A DNA stretch of 64,000 nucleotides from Ulota crispa. Taxonomy: Eukaryota > Streptophyta > Bryopsida > Orthotrichales > Orthotrichaceae. The notes under the pieces were generated by a model. That model was given only the letters and a program-made list of their open reading frames with translations, was not told the origin of the DNA and made no database searches. The stretch is taken from assembly GCA_963920765.1 (NCBI GenBank), contig OY987245.1:20724727-20788726 (forward strand). Reading direction: 5' to 3'. A program made the translations under genes and the position numbers. This document shows positions 23,247 through 34,766 of this stretch, piece by piece (positions within the stretch are counted from its first letter, which is position 1; every line of letters starts with the position of its first letter).

Positions 23247-23470
23247 GGTCAGGGAATCTTGCAATCTCGCAATCTTGCAGCTTTGGAATACTGTTCCGGC
23301 CTCGCCAAATCGCGCAATTCTAGCAAGCCGAGGCTCTTAGGTGGCAAGGCCGGGAACTTCCCGTTGCAACAGCCGGGTGCATTGGGGTGCATGTTTTTCA
23401 ACATGTCCGTTACCACCCTTGTTACCACCATTTGTCCAACTCTTTGACGGCTGCATTGGAGATGCCTTAA

Positions 23471-24360
23471 GGATATCAACTTATCAAAGCACTCCTGATG
23501 ATAAATGATGATAATTAGCTTAAGTGGCTCTTTTGGAAAAGCACTTCAAGAAGCATGTTTCAGTTAAGAAGAAAATTAGATAGCATACTAGCTACCAATG
23601 GTTTTTTATTACACAAGTAAAGAGGTGCAAATGAATTGAATTGGTCACAACTTCTGAAAAAGTACTACAAGTAAAGTGTGAAAGATAAAACATGTGGCTA
23701 ACACAACACCCATATTATTTTGGTTGGAAATTGGATTAACGATGTCAATCACATAATAAAGGGAATTCATATGTGGTCCTTAATCATGGTTTGACCATAC
23801 GGTAATCAATTAGAAGTGAACATTGGCTATGGAGACGCTCCTTTTCAAGTTTATTTTCTTCAGTGATAATGAAGCATAAATTGTTAAGATGAATTTTGGC
23901 TACTTTAGCCAATAAAAAAAACACTGCTCCTAATGCAAGGCCACCCTCGTAAGGTTCAGACTTCAGACATCTCTTGCAAAACCGAGCAAAACTGAAGTCT
24001 CAACCGAAGTATCCTGTATTCGATTTCTGTGCACGTTTGTTATTATTTGTAGTAGAAACGTCGGAAGCGACTGCAGCAGAGCTTCAGGATTTGTTCAAAT
24101 CTCTTCTCAAATGGACCCGGAAATGGACAGATTGTGCTGGCCAGCAGTTGCTGGCCGAACAGCTTTCGAAAGCTATAAATTTATTCATTATCCGAAACCG
24201 AAATTGATGTACTTCTTCAGGAGAGGCCGACTTCGTTAAGTTTGTTTTAACAAGGATTTCTCCATCACGCAAACTGGTAATTCTGGAACCAATTGAATGA
24301 AGTTCATTAGTCGATTGAATGCTGTTGCATTTCACCGCATTTGCGCAAATCCCGTAAGCG
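23471..24360. other. Gene-free stretch
   Basis: Nothing recognisable. The end of the stretch (from about 23950) has more balanced base composition, which continues to 26200. The motif GCTCCTAATGCAAGGCCA near 23925 resembles the Harbinger end but has no partner. Confidence 0.4.
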
Positions 24361-25110
24361 CAAGTCCTGCAACATCTGTAACGATCCTTAAGACATGTCG
24401 TGAGAGCTGCGGCTGAGGAAAATGAAGTAAGTAACCCTACGGTGAAGCGGCTTCTTGATCTTCTTGATATTCTTCCCTAGGATAAACATTATTTAGATTG
24501 CTTGCAAGAGCGGGATAGGAACATCTTGCATATCCAGCAGGATGTTAAGATGCTTTACTTGAATTGAACAAAATTCACTATCGCGTTTAGAATCGTGCAA
24601 CATTTGTGCAAATATCGTAGCAACAAGTCCTGCAACATCTGTAACGATCCCTAAGACATGTCGTGAGAGCTGCAACTGAGGAAAAGAAGTAAGTGACCCT
24701 AAGGTGAAGCGGCTTTTTGATCTTCTTGCTTAGGACAAACATTATTTAGATTGCTTGCAGGAGCGGGATAGGAGCATCTTGCATATACAATAGGATGTTA
24801 AGATGCTTTACTTGAATTGAACAAAATTCACTATCGCGTTTAGAATCGTGCAACATTTGTGCAAATATCGTAGCAACAAGTCCTGCAACATCTGTAACGA
24901 TCCCTAAGACATGTAGTGAGAGCTGCGACTGAGGAAAAGAAGTAAGTGACCCTAAGGTGAAGCGGCTTTTTGATCTTCTTGCTTAGGACAAACATTATTT
25001 AGATTGCTTGCAGGAGCGGGATAGGAGCATCTTGCATATCCAGCAGGATGTTAAGATGCTTTACTCGAAGCGAACAAAGTTCATTGTCGCATTTAGGACA
25101 GTGCAACATT
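24361..25110 (+). repeat. Three-unit tandem repeat of about 255 bp
   Basis: The segment CAAGTCCTGCAACATCTGTA begins at 24361, 24624 and 24877 (periods 263 and 253). Shared marks include GACATGTCGTGAGAGCTGC, GAGCGGGATAGGA and GGATGTTAAGATGCTTTACT. Units 2 and 3 are nearly identical, unit 1 is more diverged, and a partial fourth unit fades near 25110. Possible donor sites (AAGTAAGT) recur in each unit. No open frame spans the array. Confidence 0.85.
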
Positions 25111-26340
25111 TATCTTTTACAAGAAGTGATTCGATTACTCGTCTTGCTGGATAATGTCACATTGAAGTTCGGTAAATTGGCGTTTTGCAGATGCATGCGC
25201 CAAGGGAGATCGCCTTCGCCACCTCTGGATTGTGCACAAGAACATGCGAACTCTTCTCCGTCCGTCCAGCGCAGCACCGTTCGCTTTGATGACATAATCC
25301 TGCAATCGCTGTCTTAGAACTGTTTGTCTTCCTCTTTTTCTGAAGGTATTGTTTCGTCCAAACCTCATGTTCATTACATTTGGCGCATTGCGGTGAGATT
25401 TATACAACTTGACAAAAACTTGGATAAAAACTAGCACGCCATTTTGACCAGTTCTAGCGGGAGTAATGGTTGAGAGACTTGAGACTGCCCGAGTAGGACA
25501 ACGGTTGCCGCTCGATATCAACTCGTCTGTCTCACGTGATGTCAATCTGGCCAGATAATCCGTCCTGCATTAACAAGAAACATGATTGTTTTACAGAGAC
25601 ACGATCAAATTGTTTTAAGGCTTGGCTTGGCAGCTGTCGTTTTTCTCAGGGCTGGCAGAGTTCTCATGCTCGGCGAAGTGCTTTGGCAGAGAGTTCGCAT
25701 CGGTAGGAGAATAATTTAACAGTAAATTTGCGGATGATGCAGGCTCGAAGCGCTTGAAATGGTTGGAGGTTATAAATGCACAGGCACGATCCTGACTCGG
25801 ATTTGCTGCAGCTAGCACCAGCATTAACGAATCCCGCGAAAAAACAGCATAACGATGCAACTGGAGCTTCGGATTAAGTACGGATTTTCTGTCATTTGGT
25901 TGCGCAACAACGCAACAAGTAAGTGATGACAAACAAACCCTGGAGGGCTGGATCAGGTTTGTACAATCATTCTTTTTGGTGAAGACACCACACAATAAGA
26001 CAGGAACGTTAGTTAAATCAGAAATTTTTCTTGCCAAAACTGGAACTCTGCATGCTTTCAACATCAGCAAGGGTTTCAATACCAGATTACACGAGAACGA
26101 CAGTGCCAGTGGCATGTTTTCAGAATCCAAGGTACCTTGCATTTACTCTTCTTTGACTCAGCAGTCATTCCATATGTGTCCCTGGAGAGTATGGTACTAT
26201 GGTTGGTTTCTGCTCATCCAACAATCTTAGAGAAGGTGCAAGATCTATCTTGGGATAATCATAATGATGACAAGCATTTGAATTTCTTTTTCTTTTTCAA
26301 GAGAGCTAATATCGAATACATCTAAGAAGCAAAAAAAAAA
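25111..26340. other. Low-copy-looking stretch with unassigned frames
   Basis: Base composition is closer to coding DNA than the surroundings. Two minus-strand frames (25545-25135 and 26142-25615) of 136 and 175 residues lack domains I recognise, and overlapping frames of similar quality exist on the other strand. I call no gene. Confidence 0.35.
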
Positions 26341-28447
26341 ACTAAGCTTTAGGGCATTGTTAGAGTGTGTTGGAAAGAGTGAGGAGCAGTGTTTAAAATA
26401 ATAAAAAATTGCTTCATGTGCACTCACTATGAACAAGCAGTAAGAAGCAAGAAGGTGATCCCATTGAAATGGAGATTAAGGTGAACCACTAATTACATCA
26501 ATGTGCAATTGGAGTGGCTGCTAGCTGTGATGTTGCACATATTTTTATACCATTCTTGCGTTGTGTTGGTTGCATGCTTGAAGTAATGTCAAAATGCAAA
26601 AGTGACATTAGTTTCTCTATGAGTGATGGGATTGGTCATGTGCTATATCATTGCAGAAAATATCGATGCTTACAACACCACAAGGTACACTTACGTTAAA
26701 ACACAAACTAATTTTTTTTGGAGGAAAAGCACCTTTGTGTACACTAGTCACCATTTTTTGGCAGGGTTGCAGCCATGACCCTATATAAGCTTAGCCTTGC
26801 AATGCTCTTATGAACGTGCTAGTAAGCCTGTGGTCACTTCTCACAAATGGCCACTGACATGTTAGGTTGCCTTGGCTCGTGTTTTCTGTTCTCATCTTTG
26901 TGTTTCTTATTCCTTAACTGATTTCATAAGGCTATTACCTCCATCAGTATTTTGTGTTAATATTAAGTAGAATGTTTGTAGTAAACAATCACATAGAATG
27001 TTAGTGGTAATTTTCGTCCATTGAAAGTGACGTAAATTGCAAGATACTTTTCATTCAAATGTGAGATGATTATGGTGGAATTTATTTGTTTTTAATATTC
27101 ACTGCTTATGATTTGAGATGCCAAGTCTTTCTGAACAACTTTTCAGCTACAAATTACTCACACTTTGCCTTCTTAATTTAAAATTCCTACTCCACCCAAC
27201 ATGCTCAACCCTTGTTTTCCAGCAGTGAAACCTTATAATCTTCAAATGGGAATCACTGTCTCCCAACAAACTTGACGATATCAAGGATGACCAACAACAT
27301 ATCTCCAAAAGCTTATAGCTACAGCCCCCTAAACTTGAAGGGTTAACTAGGTCAAGAGGGTTAAAGTATTGCTATTATGCGCTTAATTTTTTTGTTAGCC
27401 CCTATTATATAAAGGATAATTTTTTGCTAAATTTAGCCACATGTATTGGAGCTAAAATGTAACTATTCTAGAACTACCCCCAACAAACTAGAGAAGTCTC
27501 ATGAGCAAAGTAATCTCCACTAGTAGTGTATAGAGGGTGCAATAATTTGAAATTAAAAATCGCAGGGCATGCGGCATGCCCACAAGTGACACCCCCAATT
27601 GCAAAGGGTCCACAATGGAGTGTGAATATTCCCATTTACAAGTACTCCACATCAATGATAGTTAGATATACTGGAAGTAAAAGGAGGAAGTTCTTTACGG
27701 GTGGAAGTTCTTCAAGGTTGCTTATATACTGCCCAGTTTAGCCTAAGATGGAATGGCACCCTAGTTTCAAAGAAGGCTATGTCATCAATAGACTTCTACC
27801 ATTAGGAAGAATTTGAGTCTTCCAAGGGGTTGCAAGTTTGGTTGTTCCCAATGCTCAAAACCAGCCCCTGCTGGTCGTCAGAAAAGAGAAATTTTTTTTA
27901 ACACTTTTTAAACCGTATCATTTGACGTGGTTTAGCTTTGACCAAGTCAGCCTCAACCAAGTCAGCCTGCCCATGTGAAAGTGTTCCCATGTTTTGGGGG
28001 AATTGGCCCAAAGTTCCCATGATTTTGGGGAAGGGGCCCATTCTTGGGTCTAAATCCCTTGTAATGAATACTTTGTAAAGACATCCCACATTTCTCTTCC
28101 AAAAGAGAGTGGAGGCCCCATTGTGTTCTTACAATTTGAAGAGTTGTTGGTAAAGATTCAAAATGAGCTACACTAGCCCTTGAGTCTATTGGAGTGGCTT
28201 GTGTGCAAGCTCTTAAAACATAATTCTTGTTGCACTAAAAGGTTTTGACATGCAACTAACGTACATTAAAACACTAACAAAACTTAGGAGGATTTGCAAC
28301 ATACTTTGGTAAAAACTTTTTTTTGTAGAAGTTGGAAAATATGCATGAAATTTGACATTGTGTATGACTAAGTCACAAAAAATATTTTTGCAATTTCAAG
28401 TATGGTCTTTCATATATTATAAAAAGCACAACACAATCAATAATGTG

Positions 28448-28587
28448 ATATTCATTCATTTGGGAAAATTTTGATTTTGGGACTTTTGAGTTTTTACATT
28501 CTCAATAGAATATTTAATGACCACTCTTTTTAGGGCGTAAAGTTCAAAAATCCCAAACTTGAGTTTTTCCCCAAATCAATGAATATT
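28448..28587. mobile_element. MITE, family E, short copy (140 bp)
   Basis: Inverted ends ATATTCATTCATTTGGGAAA on the left and ATATTCATTGATTTGGGGAA on the other strand, with the internal mark TTTTGGGACTTTTGAG. An internally deleted relative of the 245-bp copies. Confidence 0.75.
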
Positions 28588-29063
28588 GTATTCAATGAAA
28601 TGTATATTTATATTCAGGTTTTCTATTTCTTTAAACAAGGAAGTATTTTGTATAACTAAGAACATTCAATATTGATTAATTACATGTTTGAACCTACTTT
28701 TAAACAAACAAGAATGTCACATTCAAATGTGATGTTTTCACATATTCAACATCAAACAATAATTCAGTACAAGCACAAGCAACATTGTTGCATCTTTGGC
28801 AATAACAAAGGGAATTGCTTCCAAGAAAAACGTACTAGTATCTGACTACTTGTTGTATGTTTGAGTCAACAGTTGCCTTGCCTTTGGGAATGAACTATGG
28901 AATTATTTCAAACTATAAAACTATTTTGATAGAGTATTTTGTAAAATTGCTACTTGATCATCATAGTAACTTAATTGTTCTTGCTAAAATGGTAAATTAA
29001 GTAATAGTAAAGAAGTATCCACTTCAAACTCTCTTCTCCACTTGAATTCTAGTTTAAATAAGC

Positions 29064-29713
29064 AACCACCCTTCAAATCTAATTTAGTTAAATTCTTGTA
29101 GTAGATTGAAGATATGAAACCATCATATTTTCAATTCAATTGTGATTGGCTTAATTTCTTGTTTGCTAGTTGCATTTGATGTGGGTAAACAATTTTTTTT
29201 TAACATTAAGATGATTTTTAGATGCAATAGATGATTTTATTCTAATTATTTTGCAATAGTAAATTATGAGAGCAAGGGTGGACATATTCAAACCTCAAGC
29301 TCTCCAAAACACCTATTGACGACTTCAATCTATAGAGCCAAGCAAAACTTAGAATTGAGATTTAGTTGAGTTCTTGTACTTTTTTATCAAGCATTGTACT
29401 TGTAATTGATGCAATAGCTCTTTGGTTGACAAATCATATTAATTAATTTGTTTATTTATTTACATAATTGTCAACTGCATATTTGAAGGCAAATATGGGT
29501 ACGTGCTTGGATCACAACTTTTGGTTCTATACAAAAATACACAGGTTAAGTAATTCTTTTATATCTTTATAGAGGGTACAACCGTTGACTAGCCTTTTAA
29601 AATATAGGATTATAGTAATATGTATTGATAGTTGGCAGTAGTTGGAAGATATACGTTACTTCAAAAATGTTTTGTAAACTTACTTTACCAGTCACAGGAT
29701 TTGAAGGGTGGTT
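29064..29713. mobile_element. Inverted-end element, about 650 bp, superfamily unknown
   Basis: The 16-base ends AACCACCCTTCAAATC occur as a perfect inverted pair. No target duplication was seen and no second copy was found. The interior is non-coding. Confidence 0.4.
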
Positions 29714-30135
29714 TTTATTTTCAAACATAGATGAAATGCAAAATAATGTTTTTTACTTGAACTAAACTCTTACACACAATATGACATTCATTTTTGAAGC
29801 AACAAGCAAACCTTATTAATTGCAAATAATAAACCATGCAACTTAAGATTTTATTCTCAAGCTCTATGGAACAACAAAACCAAGCACCATACATTATTAG
29901 TGGACAAATTCATCACATACATTTTGTGACATTTTGCTTAGGATACAGGTTTAAGGTGTAAGGTTTATCTCCTAAGTGCCCCATGAGTAGGATCTTGTTG
30001 CTTGAAATTAGGAAATAAGGCATGGGGAATGTGGATGGAGTTGTACTAGAAGGGCAATTGTACATGTAGGTAGGGTTGAAGGTGTATTATTTGACGGAGT
30101 GGGGCCACAAGCAAAGCGCAGTTTCTAGTTAGCAA

Positions 30136-30215
30136 GGTTTGTGGCACAGTTGGTAGAGGTCTAGCATTCTTGCACTTCAGTGACCTAGGTGACTAGGAAC
30201 CTTTGATTTTTTGAC
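30136..30215 (+). mobile_element. Possible tRNA-derived SINE remnant
   Basis: GTGGCACAGTTGGTAGAGG at 30141-30159 is an excellent tRNA A box and D-arm match, preceded by a plausible half stem. No good B box follows; the candidate GGTGACTAGGAACC near 30189 is weak. It could be a decayed SINE head or a tRNA pseudogene. Confidence 0.35.
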
Positions 30216-31399
30216 CAGTGTTGGAAGAAGCAATTGCCTATTTGGCACAAGAAGTCGCACCTAGCAGACCCCATGACATCACACAAACAAGGAAGCATGC
30301 CAACATGCTAGTGACCAAATTGTATTTGCCGGTGCCAGGCTCTTGGAATGCTCTGGAGCAATCGGATTGAAGAAAACTTTCAGCCATGGTACCCTACTCA
30401 GCTGAACTTGCAATTTGGCAAAGAGCCACATTTCTCCCCGTCTCACCCAAAATTCAGCTGGAAATTTCGTCTCTCTTGGTCATACGGCCATCTTCAAGCT
30501 AGAAACTTCCAAAAATCTTTGTCAATTGCTGTCGGTCAACTGAAGTTTGATCCTTATAATCTTTGGAACCACCTGGTAGATAAATCTAAACATCACACCT
30601 ACTGAACCACCAACTTTCCCTCCGCTAATTTCCACGACCAGGTCACACGGATCTCAATTTTGCAAAAATGCTGACGCTTAAAGCAACCATACTCAATCTG
30701 CCCTCCTCCACAACTGGGTTAAACTCTAGGCGCTCAAGGGTTAAGGTTTTGTATTGCATGTTGTGTGTTTTGCAACCAATGAAAAAGCAAAAAAGAACCC
30801 TGCTAAGTATAATGCACAAGTCGGGTATCATTCTCATACAAGATTTATTTTCAAGTATATATTTTATATTAAAAAAAATAACATTGCATTATTTGTGCAA
30901 CCCTAAGAACATTTAAAAATATGCTGAAATTTCCAAATTTAATATCAAGTCAATTCATTTGTAGACATAAATTACTTAACCTCATAAGACACCAAATTTG
31001 AAACCCCTTGGGGCGCATTCACATGAGGACAATGACAAAGGTCTAAAACATTCTAAGCTCATGATACTCTCTTTCTATAATACAAAATGCTTATGTGACC
31101 CAAGGTAGATTTGCAAAAAGCTGAAATATTCCATATCTACTGAGAATTGATGCTGTGAACTAGAGTTTGGAACACCTAATAACACAACTCACACCTTTAG
31201 CTTTGATATTAAACTTCCAAAACTTTAATCTTTCTTTCTAACATGTTCACTCGGTAATGCAAGAAAATGATCTCATTATCATTAATTGTGGTCAAATTTA
31301 CCTTTTCCATAATGTATTTGCTCAACTCTCAAACATAAAAAAATTCAAAATTTACATAAAACTCCAACTCCTTGGGTTGAAGTGAAATTCAAAGCTTAA
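30216..31399. other. Gene-free stretch with isolated TTAA-type ends
   Basis: Two right-end-like sites lie close together: GGG-TTAA at 30716-30722 and CGCTCAAGGG-TTAA ending at 30744. The second resembles the end at 32530-32541 (CGCTCGAGGG-TTAA). No left partners were found. Short frames around 30348-30605 are not supported. Confidence 0.4.
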
Positions 31400-32305
31400 C
31401 CCTTTAAGTACCACACCCATTTTCACAAAATCCACTATAAATAAGGGCTATAAACTTAAATGTGCAATTGAATCAAATACAAATTCAATTTGAATAATCC
31501 AACTGTATGAATGTACAAAGGACACCTTGTTTGTTGTAATGTATCATTATCTCAGCTAGATTTATCGTTGTAGGTGAAATGTTATAGTGATTGAGTGAGC
31601 CTTATGCGGAAAATCTTTAGTATTTCATGCTTGTATGGTTTTGAATGTCAACTCTTCATGCAAGTTTTGATTAAGAAGAACCTTACATTTCTAGAAAGTA
31701 GGGTTTTCCACCTTTCCAACAAGATTAGTTTCACACAAAATAAACAAAAATAGCAATCACAAGGTGTAGCTAAGTGTGCAAAAAGGGTCAAAATATCCCA
31801 CTTTCTTTACTACCCTAAAATGGTTCTACAATAAATTTGATAATTGTTATGGAAATTCTTATTGGTGAAAATAATCAAGAATTGGCCTTTAATTTAGGAT
31901 GACAAATTCTAAAGATGAAATGACAACACTATTTCAATAGATTTTCAAATACCACAATTGTACTACTACCGTATATGAAAACAATATAAGCATATTTCTC
32001 AAGCAATTTGAAATTTTTTAGGATTGTGCAATTCAAATTTGACATTCTTCTTGGATGTTTAATGTATTGTGTTGTTGCTTTGATCCATCTTTGACAAAAA
32101 ATGGATACATGTTTTGAAGCCGTGCCGTATAAACACCATTATTTGTCAACTCACATACCCAATTCCATTGTTATTTTTTTAGATGAATGCAAAATCTTGT
32201 GATCACATGTGTTTTGCAAGACCAAATTCCAAATTAGTGAGTGATTTCAATTTATAGGCCAACAACCACTCCTTGCGACCAAAATATGGTCGCTTGGTCC
32301 CTGAG
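31400..32305 (+). mobile_element. TTAA-flanked element, family C, copy 1 (right end lost)
   Basis: Begins CCCTTTAAGTACC directly after TTAA (31396-31399) and is homologous over its whole length to 43518-44425, ending in the shared GACCAAAATATGGTCGC. The right inverted end is replaced by other sequence. The next TTAA-type end in the same orientation is at 32537. Non-coding. Confidence 0.8.
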
Positions 32306-32541
32306 AGCCCAGCTCAGAATCCATGTAGCATAGACCTCCCAACAATAAAGACCTTGTGACAATTGCATGGTGTTGCCACCTCACGTGTGAATGGTCCCAT
32401 TTCGATTACACCCTGAACCCCACTCCTTGCCACCCTAACGATTAAAACCCAGTTATAATACAATAATTACAATTAGACAACTAGCACCCATTCCCCAATT
32501 TACAGCGACAAGATCTCTTCAGTTGGGCGCTCGAGGGTTAA
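32306..32541. other. Sequence between family C copy 1 and a further TTAA end
   Basis: Unknown non-coding DNA closing with CGCTCGAGGG followed by TTAA (32538-32541) and a second GGG-TTAA at 32543-32549. This may be the right part of a different family fused to the family C copy. Confidence 0.4.
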
Positions 32542-32991
32542 AGGGTTAATTTCCTCCTTTTTGGTGTCCTATATAACCAAGGGGAGGTTCATACTATGTC
32601 CCAAGCCTCCACTCTAAGACTCCACTTTACAAGTACCATTAAAATGCCAATCTCCAAAATGTTGAGTTGTAAAGAGTAATAAGAAATATGAAAAGTTGCT
32701 TGAAAAGTTCATGGAAACTAATATTGTACTTGACACATGTGCTAAATTTTTACTTTTATTTGATTCACTTTTTGGAAAGCAGTCCTAGAACTTCAATGCC
32801 AAATCTTGGTAAAATTGATGACATGTAAACATAAATAGTCAAACTTGTCTAAACTAATTTGCTTAGGAGTGGGTGAGGATATTGGTTTTTAGAAGTTATT
32901 TGTTTACATAGTAGGGTGGGAAGGTGGTGGGTAGTGTTGGAACTTGCAATAAATAATAAATAAAAGCAGATATAAGTTTAGGTAGTATTAA

Positions 32992-33707
32992 GGCTTGTTT
33001 CCACTTGCTTGTAGTAAAAAGTGACAATTTTTGTTTAGAATTACAAAGTAAGAGCACAAGGGGTACTTACAGCTTGGAGATTTTTGTTTAGCAAGGATGA
33101 ATAGTACTTTTGGTACTTGTCATACACACCATTGACAAAGTTAAAGCCACCAATACTAGTTAAGTCACCATCTTCACCAACTTTACATGATACCTTACAT
33201 GATACCATGGTCAATATTATCAAATATTTGATTTTCTTGATTTTGGACTTTAAGATTTTTAATAAAGAATTATATATATGGTCATACTTTATTACAACTT
33301 CTAGATACTATAGCCAATAACACCATATTAAGTAATTTGGGCCAAAACACACATTTTGGGACTTTTGAAGGTTTGGGGTGACCACCCCAAATTGAACTCT
33401 AGCATTTTTTTGGTACACGTGCCCTCACTTGAGAGGAGGAATTTGTGAGGGAAAAAATTGTAGTGTCTTAGATTGAATTTGATACTTTTGAATATGGTTT
33501 GAGATAAATTTTTGGGGTTAAGGTGGAGTACAAAATGGTATCCATGTTTTTCCCAACTTACCTAATGTGACGTTCAATGCTATTTACTACCACCAACCAT
33601 GCCAACTAGGTTTGGTTCTTAATTACCAACTCAAGTGGGAATGCCAATTAAAATTAACCATCTAATATTCACCTAACACCGCTCATAAGAACATGTGGAA
33701 ATAAGCC
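32992..33707 (-). mobile_element. Inverted-end element, family K, copy 1
   Basis: Ends GGCTTGTTTCCACTTGC (left) and, on the other strand, GGCTTATTTCCACATGTTC (right); TTAA precedes the left end. Homologous in reverse to 40111-41299 but lacking its middle. A family E MITE has inserted at 33325-33569. A minus-strand stretch around 33090-33185 translates to VGEDGDLTSIGGFNFVNGV, recognisably similar to copy 2. Superfamily uncertain, Harbinger-like by ends and flank. Confidence 0.65.
33325..33569. mobile_element. MITE, family E, copy 2, nested in family K
   Basis: About 245 bp, collinear with 17365-17609: ACATTTTGGGACTTTTGAAG, then CCCTCACTTGAGAGGAGG, then GGAGTACAAAATGGTA. Terminal motifs are more decayed than in copy 1. 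Confidence 0.8.
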
Positions 33708-33797
33708 TTTAGTTTAGATGAGTTCTATTGTATTGTCCAAGTGAATTGGAGCGTAGGACATAATGGAAAACTATAAGCTTTGATTTTAACTACTTCA

Positions 33798-34766
33798 GAG
33801 CATCTCCAACGGTTGGCTGGTGGAATGACATGCCATATGGCTCACCCTGGCCCGTTCTTGGAGAATCAGCTTGTTATATAATTCCTGTGTCCACCAGATT
33901 GAGTTTAACCCTAGAACGACATTGAGGACAAAATGTGTCCTTGACCAATTTTTGAAGTTAGATAAAACCTTACCAAATTATTATTTTGAGTAGTTTGTTT
34001 TTTTGAAAATTTCTTTTGAAGTTTAGTTTTAGCTTCAACAATCTAATTTTGCAAATAATTGATTATGATTTTTCTATTCAAGATTTTGTACACACGTGTC
34101 CATTGCAATCTTGACTTTATGTAGTGTTGATGGCTCTTGGGAATGAGCCTCAAGTACACTAGATCTTTGAGAAAAATTCACATTAGAAATTCACTTTAAA
34201 AAAAATTGTAGATTTATTTTGAGAAGTCATAAATTGATTGGGATTATGCATGTTAGGCCCTTTGACCTCATATTTTTGTGGTGACCAAGTTTTTAAATTT
34301 GACATGTGAAAAGAAGATTGAAAGACTTCAAATCGCTTTCACAATTTTAAAACCCTCATGATCGAACATTATAATCTTTAAATACATAAGAGATATTGTT
34401 GTGTTTTCTTTTCTAGTGTGATCTCTAACATGTCTATTTTGATTTTATACGGTTACAATTCAAAAAGAATTGATATAACGTATCAAAATGCTGGCTTTTT
34501 GTTCAAATTAGAGCAAATTTGTAGAAGCTTAGGAATCTCTAGAGTTGTTATGGGGTTAAGAGGACGCATTACAAGGTTTGGAATTAAAAGCTATGCTAAA
34601 AATTGCAGCAATTTTTGGCATAGCTTTTAATTCCAAACCTTGTAATGTGTCCTCTTAAACTCAATCTCGTGGACACAAGAATTATATAAAGAGCCAGATC
34701 TCCATGAAGGGGCCGGGGTGAGCCACATGGCACATCATTCCACCGGCCAGTCAGTGGAGATGCTCT
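33798..34766. mobile_element. Foldback MITE G, nested in family A copy 3
   Basis: Long inverted arms begin GAGCATCTCCA on both strands, continue through GGTGGAATGA and TGTGGCTCACCC-like segments, and meet in a tight hairpin (34558-34605 against 34612-34663). Flanks TCA and TAA fit a diverged 3-base duplication, as in PIF/Harbinger MITEs with GAGCATCTCCA-type ends. Without its own insertion it is about 318 bp and almost fully palindromic. Confidence 0.8.
33909..34555 (-). mobile_element. TTAA-flanked element, family A, copy 2, nested in element G
   Basis: A 647-bp copy in reverse orientation, bounded by TTAA at 33905-33908 and 34556-34559. It interrupts the left arm of G. The right arm of G preserves the unoccupied sequence GAGTTTAAGAGGAC with one TTAA, so the arm serves as an empty-site control. 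Non-coding. Confidence 0.9.

Larger units (their letters stand above)
20542..23466. mobile_element. PIF/Harbinger transposon with remnants of both genes
   Basis: Imperfect inverted ends, GGCCATCCCCAATGCAGC on the left and the complement of GGCATCTCCAATGCAGCC on the right, enclose a transposase relic on the plus strand and a Myb-like accessory gene on the minus strand. This is the usual two-gene content of plant PIF/Harbinger elements. TTAA stands at both edges (20538-20541, 23467-23470), whereas the superfamily normally duplicates TTA or TAA. The transposase lost most of its catalytic domain and both genes carry frameshifts, so the copy is inactive. Confidence 0.85.
26341..30130. other. AT-rich gene-free stretch
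   Basis: Holds a small family E MITE and an inverted-end element (listed separately). Two AGGGTTAA sites at about 27340-27364 resemble the right ends of the TTAA-flanked families but have no identified left ends. A GC-richer block at 27830-28080 has no recognisable gene. Confidence 0.4.

Noticed and set aside
25135-26142. Minus-strand genes of 136 and 175 residues
   Set aside because: No recognisable domains, competing frames on the plus strand, and no consistent gene structure.
30348-30605. 85-residue frame with many aromatic residues
   Set aside because: It has no family resemblance and lies between repeat fragments.
34558-34663. Perfect hairpin as a microRNA precursor
   Set aside because: It is the centre of foldback element G, whose arms extend far beyond it and carry transposon ends. 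Small RNAs from it are possible, but the structure is explained by the element.
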